The notes under the pieces were generated by a model. The model saw only the letters and a program-made list of their open reading frames with translations, did no database searches and had not been told where the DNA came from. A stretch of DNA of 50,243 nt from Nitrospiraceae bacterium (GTDB lineage Bacteria; Nitrospirota; Nitrospiria; Nitrospirales; Nitrospiraceae): positions 1-50,243 of the forward strand of contig JAHFES010000005.1 of assembly GCA_023248355.1 (NCBI GenBank). Direction: 5' to 3'. Position numbers and translations under genes: made by a program. Positions 37,795 to 46,700 of the stretch are shown here, piece after piece; within the stretch, counting starts at the first letter, position 1; the number at the start of each line of letters is the position of its first letter.

Positions 37795-40700
37795 TTAGAA
37801 GTTGCCAAACGACCCGACTTCACGCAAGGCGTCTTTCTTGCGTGGCAGATAGAGTCCGCCTGTGGTGCCGCGTTCTCGTTGGAGGCGGCCCTTCATCGAC
37901 CGCACAAGCGTATCGCCGGTGATAGCCATGAACCGATGTCGCTGATTGAAGGCGCGGATGTCCTGCATGACGGATGCTCTAGCTGTCGCATTGCGGGCTT
38001 GCGTGGCAGAGGCGTATTGGTCCAGCAGGTCGTTTCGTCGCATGGTTAGTCGATGTTCCTGATTCCTGATCGCCGTCACGGACTCGTACATCTCCGCGCT
38101 GCGTGAGGGCGCAAACCCAAAGAATTGGCCGAGTTCTTCCAATCCGCTCAGGTCAATCTGTTTGTGCTGGTCGCGGGTCCGTACCCCGCCTTCCAGTTCG
38201 TACCGGAAGGCCTTGACTGCGTTCCGCATCACGGCGGGTGTCAATTCTTCGATACCGCGCAGGAAGTGTCCGGCGTCCACATCCTTGATCCCCTTCATCA
38301 CATCGCCAACCCCTAGATACGCATTGACGGCATAGCCCAGGACGGGGCCGGAAAACGACGTGATCCAATCTATCGCGGCGGCACGGCCTTCGCGTTCACT
38401 TTTTGGCCCACGGAAGAACAGATCATTTTGTCCTAACCGACCGGCCATATCCCACGGGGTAAGACGTGAGACGCCATGCGACAGGACTTCTCCCCCTTCC
38501 TTCCCGAACTGTTCAGCCAGGAGATTCCGCAATTCGACTTCCCAATCCTTCTTCTCGTCGTCATCACCAAACCCATTCATCACCGCCATCAGGAGACTCG
38601 CGCCGGTACCGATGAACGGCAGACCTAACGCCCCAGCCGCAGCAAACTGAAGTCCCGCCATCGAGAGGAGTTGCCGTTTGGCAATCCCCCGTTCCTCTGG
38701 CGAGGCATGGTTGGCGTCGAGCCAGACATACGCGGCCCGTCCGTACAGAAATGCGATACGCTGGCCGTACTGTTTGAACATCGTCAGCGTGCGGAGGACG
38801 TTGCCGCTCATGTAGGGGGCTCGATTGCTGGAGGTGTAAATAAAATGCGTATCCATGATGGCTGTGTCGGCCATCTCTACCGCTTGCTGGTCGGTCAATC
38901 CGTCAGCCAAAGCCAGTCGATAGGTGGCAAGCGCCGTCACTTGCCGATTCGCCACTTCTGGCGCATGAAACGTAAAGCCCAGCATCTTTGCGATTTTTTC
39001 TTGGAGGCTACCAGCCTGTCGCGCCACGCGAGAGAGATTGTCTTGCGCGGCGCGGCCTGACAGGTCCATCGTCTGCGTCAAGTCGATCCGGCCACGGCGT
39101 TGCATCTCCCGTTCCATCGCTCGCTCTGATTCTGATAACCTTTCGCTCTTGGACGCATCAAACAACGAGTCAGCGTTGAGGGTCTTGATGTCCAAAAAGT
39201 CGTTATACGCCACGGCTAAGGCGGCACTGGCTCTCGCAAATCCAAACCGAGCCCCCAGCCACGGCAGTGTCACAAGTGGAACCTGTGTCAGATTGGTCGC
39301 GCCAGTAGCGATGACACCACCGAGACTCATGGTAAAACCGAGCTGTCCGAGCCATGCGGCGACTGGCGAGATGTTCGGGTTCATTATCGTGCCGTGACGT
39401 TGCACCAGATTGTTATACAGTTGTCTGGATTCGGTCACGTCGCCGGTCTGTGTGTCACGAATCCGTGCGTCGAGATCCGTGATGGCTTTCTCCATCGCAT
39501 CGGCATGATTGATCCGTGAAATATGGTGAGCGCCGTGCAAGGCGCTATGGGCAAACGTCCGAAGCGCATCTTTCGAGGAGCCTTTGACGTCCTTCGCGTG
39601 GATAAAATGCTTGGCGTAGGACATTTCTGGGAGTGATTCAAGGGCGAGCTGATTGATGGCGTCGAGGAGTTGCGCCTTCGGAGACACCATGCCGAGGAGA
39701 TTCGTGTCAATCGGCGTCCCTTGGATAATATCAAGCACCTTTTTCACGGCTTCCGAGGCCGCTCCATCCTGCTCACGCGAATATTCTTTCTCAGCCATTC
39801 GCTTCACGGCCCAGCCACGCGCTCGCATCAGTGTGGCGAATCGATCCGCGTCAAGCGGGGATTCAAACTTGTGGACTTCTCGATCCACTTCCTTCCCATC
39901 CCGCATCTGTCTGGCGAACACGATGTGCGGGCCAAAACGGGTGAGCGGGAAATAGATTTTGTCCTTCGTGTAGTCGTACGCTACATGCAATTTGTCAATG
40001 AGGGATTTTGTGTTCTCCGGTGTGCCGCCTGCCCGTGTAATGCGGTTCGCAATCGCCTCAAACCGAGCAGTAGATAACGCGGTATAGAAGTCGCGCACCT
40101 GACGGTAAATATCCTGGGCTGTTGTCGGGAGCGCATCGAACGCCTGTTTCACGGCCTCTTGCTGTGCGCCGTCCGGCGCGATCTTGCCGTCTGGATCGTA
40201 ATTGGTGCGGCGAGCAGCTTCCATCACGCGAGCCATCTTGTCTGACACTGCCACCTTCAGGTGGTCCCATGCCTTGAGGATGTCGTCGGAAGCGCGCGTC
40301 CGTTCGGTAAACTCTGCTTCCATCTTCTGCAAGACATGGTTGTAGCGAGTCGCCTCTTCATGCTCCCTGCCGTACACCGTGGACAACTGGTTCAGCGTCA
40401 AAGCATTTAAGAAATAGGGCCTGATACTCGTCATGGCAGCACGTAACCGATCCCTTACGGTTATCGGATCAATCATGCCAGTATCGGTTGTGGTCGATGG
40501 AGAAAAACCTGTGAATGGTTCTGACGGTTCAGCCACACGCTCGCTGGCTATCTCGCTCATGGGCTGACCCAAGACCATATCGGCTTTTGCCCTCACCCCA
40601 CGCTCAACCCGACTATTTGCAAAAGACCACCCAATATTTGACGTCACATAATCCGTGACTGTCCCATCTTCAATGAGCGCATCCATAACAACAGTCAGGT

Positions 40701-43700
40701 CATCCGCACGCGACTCTCGTGTGCCCGCTTCCCCGCAATGCACAAAAATCTGCGAGGCTCCAAACGCGACGGCTTGCGACTGGAGATAGGGACCGGCCTG
40801 CTCCGCATCAGCGAGAAAATCGACCGCGACTTCCTGAATCGCTCGCGTGGCTCCCGTGCGTGATCCGCTCCGATACAGGACTGTGGCGTAGTCCGGGCCA
40901 GATTTGATCTTCTGTCCCACAGCAGCGACCGCCGCGGCACTGTCGAGCTGACTACCAAGAAGCGGATGTGGGAGAGAGGGCGTGAGGAGTAGGTCAGGGC
41001 CAAGATCCAGCGCGTGTTTCTTCCCCTCTAAGTCATCGGACTCGTTAAGCGTGATGGTGTCGTACTGATTGGAGTCGATAATGACATGTCCCTTAAATCC
41101 TGAAATGTTTATTGCCAAGGTCTCGGTGAGCTTGAAATCTTCCCGCGATGGCGAACTATTCCCAGAGGGATGATTGTGTAGGAGATAGTAACCTGTGGCC
41201 CCTAATGCGTCCATGCGCCGATCAATCGCCGCCAGTTTTTGTTGCGCGTCATCTTTACTTTTGAAGACTATCGCAATCCCCGGCATGCGCGAGGTCATCC
41301 CTTCGTGGCCCACGATCGTTGTGCCTCGGAGGTAGATAATGCGGAAGGTTTCAAAGCGGGGGTCGCGGTAGACTTGAGCGAGTCGCGCTAGGTCTTCGGC
41401 AGAATGGACGGCATAGCCCGTGAGGTCCACCACGCCCTCGTGGATGAGATCGGGTGAAATCCCAAGCGCCAGCGTCCGGGCAGATACTCCAGCCCCCCCC
41501 AGCGTTCCTCCGGTACTGGATAGGACGGTGATACGGTCGAGATCGCCGAGTGCGGCCTTCGCCAAATCGAAGTTGAGTGATTGTTGTTCGCCTTCACGTA
41601 CTGCATACTTGGGACTATTTTCAAACAGAGCTTGCCCTTCTGTCAACACGGAATGCTTCATGGTTGCAGTGATGGGAATGGCATGGACGGTGGCTGTGTC
41701 GCCTTCGAGGTTTCCCGTTGTTTCCCATCCTGTTTTCGTGCCAGGCGTGCCCGTCTGAATCGTGGTCTCACCAACTTTCGCGCCCCATTTCTTACCGTAT
41801 TTATTGAGAAAGGCGGGTAGTATCTCGTCGTAAAAGCCCTTCATCCCAGTGCCACCCACTTTGAGGTCAAGACCGGAATACTCCCCGCTCTTCTTGCCGC
41901 TGGCCTTTGCGTCAAGAATCTTCTTCGCAAGGTCCTTGCCGATGGCATCCTCCAATTCTGCATCCGGTACTCGTTGAGAAAAGAGTTCCGCATCATCCTT
42001 GAAGGCGGTAATCTTCGTTACATCGAATAAAGCAATTTTCGTCAAATTCGATCCATACCCAGCGTCCCATTGCAGACTGTCGATCTGTTTACTTAGATCG
42101 TACCGATTTGCTTGAACGGAACCTGGGGTCCACGCCAGCGAGTCATAGCCATGTTCGGCAGCGTAGCGGAGCATGCGTTTGAGCGCCAATTCATGCCAGG
42201 TCTTTTTGAAGGGAGCATTGGGGATTTGTCTATCCCGACGATAAATTTCCAACGCCTCTGTTTCGCTATCGGCAACTTGTTCAGTAATTCGTTTCCCATT
42301 TTCATCTAAAATTTCATACCAATTGTTTGTATAATGGGCGTCGCCTAGGATCGGTTTTGCAGTAACACGGACCCCCTGGTAGCCCTCTCGCCTCCCTTTT
42401 TGGTGCCAATCGCTCTGCACTTCTTCGAGGAACAGGATCTTCTCGCCGTTCGGTCCCGTGCGGTCATTGAAACGGATATGTACGAGGACGTTGTGTTCGT
42501 CGAAGTGGGACGAACGAAATACACGCCGATGATCCCCCGGATTATCCATAGGACGTTTTTCACGTTCGTATCGCTCACGAGATGTATCAATCGGCTCGCT
42601 CGGTCTTTGCCCAAATAGTTCTCGTGCGGTCTCCTCCATTGGGTCTGGAAGTAGTTGCAACTGCTTCCATTCATCGTACGAAGGAACGGTTTTCTCAGGC
42701 ACCGGCAACGTCAGCAACAGCTCTCGGTAATTCGTACCGCCTGGGAGTTGATAGACGGCGAATCTCGTCGGCCCACCCTTGACAGAATCGACGTATTGCT
42801 GAATAATTTTCCGGTCCTCAGAACCAACATCAGGCCAGACAGTGACCCAATCGTCGCCCTCATTTGCAACATCACGCAGAGCCTCGGTTGCATAGTCGTA
42901 TCCTAGATTATCGTTGCGTCTTAGCGCGGCGAGTGCTGGTTCTTCATCAACATCATCTTCACCCTTCACCACTTCCTGTACCTGCACCTGATTCTCACGC
43001 ACAAACTTCAGGACTTCTTCTTTCGTGAAGTAGTCCTTCGTCTTGATAAATTCATCCATTCCGAGCCACTTCAGTTCATCCGACTTCACTCCGTTGGCTG
43101 GCGAGAGAATGCCTCTCACCTGCTCCATTGAAGCCCGATTCGGCATTTTTGATTCCAGCGTGTTGACGACCTGGCTATAAAAGGGATTAGGACTGGGCAG
43201 ATCTCGCGCAAACTGCGGTCTCTCCACGTCGGCAATCGCCTGGGCATTGCCTGACCGGTAGGCATCAAGGACTTGCGCGAGATACTGGCGCAACCCTTCG
43301 ATATCATCGAAGTAGTGTGAGGAGCCGAATCCCGCCCGATCGAGTTTTCCGGCCACCTGCTTCAGCCAGTCCATGACACGCCGCATCAGCAACCGGAATT
43401 TGCTGTGATTGTGTTCAGCTAATCGTTGGAGGAAGGCGGGATCGGCGAGGGCGTCTCCTGCGAAATCCGAGAGCAGTTCCTCACGCACATCAATATTCGA
43501 TCCGGCCACGTCTGCGCCTGCTGCTTCAAGTCGGCGTCGATAATCGCTTGTGGCGCTGTCTCTAAGATGGGCATCGGCGTGAGTGGCAAACCACTCGTAG
43601 AGGGACGCGTTATCTTTTCTGAGTTGGTGGAGGAGTTCATGCCCGGCAAGTTGGACGAATCCTTGCCTGGTTTGGTCGGTATCAATGAAGATGTTTCCGT

Positions 43701-46700
43701 GGAATTGCATGGCGAGGAATCCACTGGCCACGTCAGACGTAGACCGAATTGGGACAACGGACACGTTGAATGTGTGTTGGAAGGCATCGATGACTCCTTG
43801 GTTACCGTTAGGGGACCACTCAAAGGCGTTCTGGACCCCTTCCTGTGTTTCCATCTGCGCGTTGAGCGCGTCAATCTTGGCCTGGATCTCAGGACTAGGC
43901 AGATCTCGCGCAAAGAGCGCCGTCCCTTGATCTGTTTCCTTCGTCCGCAGTGTCGAAAAGAGTGTGTCGAACGCACGGTTCAAGGTCGTGCGTTCCTCTC
44001 CTTCAGGATACGGTTTCTGCCAGCCCCACGGGGTATCAATCACGGTATGCGTGCCATAGGTGATGAAATCGCTTTGCTTGCCCTCAGCCTTCAACGTATC
44101 TTCTACATAGGCGGAGAAGGCGCGAGCGGCCATCTCGTGATTCGTCATCCAGTAGTATTCATTTCGTCCCTGGTCCAAGCTCTTCGCGTGCATCGCATAG
44201 GAGGTCGGTACGGACTTGGTTTTCTCGTTGCTTGCCTGTGCGTCGGCCAGCATCTTGAGTCGCGCACTATAGAGTTTCATGCTCGTACGCAACTCGTCGA
44301 GCGGGCCGCGCACATCACCTGATCCAAACCCGCTTCGACCCCGCACATCTTTGTAGATCGTGCTGATTTTTTCGAGTGCGTCGTTCGTCCAGCGACCCGA
44401 CATGAGGTTGCGCTTGGATTTGTTCGTCGTCGGTGTATACGTGGTTTCTAGAAATTCACCAGCCAGGATCTTTTGTGCGAGGCCATCGAACTCCGCAAGT
44501 TGTGCGGCGCTGGCTGGCTCGACCTTTCGTTTCGTATAGGTCGTATCCATCTTGCGAGACAGCGCCATGTACCCCTTGTCACGGATATTGGCGAGTTGCG
44601 TGGCAACATCATCCCGCGTCTTCCTGACAAACTTTTCCGCCTGCTCCGCATCTTCCACATACGTTTCGGCTTTGGTCAGCATCGTGCGAATCAGGGCCGT
44701 GTACGCCTCTCGCACGTCAGGACGGACCTGTGAGCCTTCCTTGCGGAATCCATAACTGGCGTAGTCACTCGTGCCCTTGGTTTTGTAGACGAGATCCCCA
44801 CGATCATTCTTCTCTTTCTCACGACTGGCCTTGGTATCTTGTCTCCCGAAGTAATGATCCGCCGCATGAAACCATTCATGGGCCAGGTGCCCCGCGCCTT
44901 GCATCTTCGTGAGGTTAATGACGCCGTAGTCCCGTTCGTAATGTGCGGCAGCGCCAGAAAGTCCACGCCCACGTGCGCCAAAGGCTAGGGACAATTCTCC
45001 GTTGAGGCCAATGGCTTTCGGGGGGATTTTCAACACATCAGCGAGGTCGAGCAACCCATCATAGGCATGATTCATCACTTCTTGGCGTTCATCTTGATTG
45101 TTCCACTTGCCAAATTCCACCGATCTGAGCGAAAATGTCTGTCTGAAATCTTCAGCAGAGACATTCTTCCCGTTGCGCCGCTCGGCACCGACTCGCTGGA
45201 CCGTCTCAGGATGCGGCAAGATCTCTTCGCCGAAATTCGTCTTGGTCTCAATAATCGCTTCGGCGTGCTCGGCCATGTACCGCGTGGCGGCATCGTCGCT
45301 ACTGAACTCCTGCTTCACGACTTGCACGAGTCGGCGATCACCAATCTTGCGATAAATTGCATAGGAGCCGTCGCGCTTCATTTGGTAGACGCGATGGTTA
45401 CGCGACACCGCAGCCAATGGAATAGCGGCTTCTGCTTCAGCTTGCGTCTCGAAGGGTTTGCCGATTTGCTGCGCCTGTCCTTTCCAGTCTTCCTTACGGG
45501 TATCTCGAATAACCCACTTCCCTTTGTCGGTTCCGGCAACAATCTCGGACACGCTGTACCGCTTGCGCCAACCGGGTTCTTCAGATTTTGGCTGTGTACC
45601 TGTCGGTCCTGTCTTTTCGGCGAGGTCTCTTCTAGCACCACCTATCTTTTCACCGATAAAATCTGGTATGTTGGCGTCATGCCGATTATTACTTGTGCGA
45701 GATGTGGGCTGACGTTCAGTAAGATCCCCGCCAAGATCATCCCCACTGGCAACTTCTGCTCTCGTGCCTGCCGAGATGCGGCGGCTGTCAAACGTGCTCC
45801 CCGTACCTGCGCTCACTGTGGGAAGGCTTTCTCCGTCAAGCGGGATCGGGCTGCCGTTCGGACGACCAACTTCTGCACCTTGGCTTGCTATCGTGCCAGT
45901 AGAACTCCGAGACTGACGGTCTCCTGCGATCGATGCGGACTGATCTTTACTAAGTCTCCCTCTAGCTTCGCGCAATCCGTTCAGCACTTCTGTTCGCACG
46001 AATGCCGGAGCTTCGCGCAGCGCGTCGAACAGACGAGCAACGGGTATCGAGAGTATGGCTTGGGGATCGGAAAGCGGATCAGCGAGCACCGAAGGGTCGT
46101 TGAGGAAAGCCTGGGACGCTCCCTTGCGTCCCACGAGATTGTCCATCACGTCGATGAGGACAAGACGAACAATAGCGTCTCGAACTTGCGGCTCACCAAT
46201 CGACGCGAGCACGCTCGCCACCATCATCCGTTGAGTTTCAGCATCGAGCGAGCCAAATCGCTCCGTAGTCATGGATGGACTTTCCAGAAGATTGCTGAAT
46301 GTCTCAACAGCCATCCGGTGACGATCAGAAACGCCTTGCGCCGGTATGGCATGCTCTAACGTCGTCTGTTCCGCCTCAGCCTGTTTCGCCGCTTCGCTGA
46401 AGAGTGGCGCTTCTTCGGGTGTGACTTCTCTTCCGATAAGAGGACGGGAACCGAAGGTTTCCGGTGGAATCTCGATGCCAAGCTGTTCCGGCCCTTTGGT
46501 TTTGGCCTTGGTTTCTTTCGGCGCAGTCAGGGCAAATGGTTCAGCCTCAAGTGCCGGTGGTGCTGGTGGTTGCGCTGCTGGTGCTACGTCTGGTTGAGGC
46601 TCAGGTGAGGGAACCGCTACCGCAGGTTTCTTAGCCGCGTCCCTCGCCAGCACGTCACGCATCTTCTGTATAGCCAACTTTTCCGGCATGGAGCGGCCAT

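Noticed and set aside
43426-44322. 298-codon plus-strand frame opposite the giant gene
   Set aside because: No motif, no ribosome site, and the minus frame here has conserved domain sequence (HELLH region). It contrasts with the HNH gene, which has clear motifs.
45067-45678. Upstream extension of the HNH frame
   Set aside because: The 204 residues before the ATG at 45679 are the complement of conserved giant-protein sequence and show no motif; the zinc fingers begin right after 45679.
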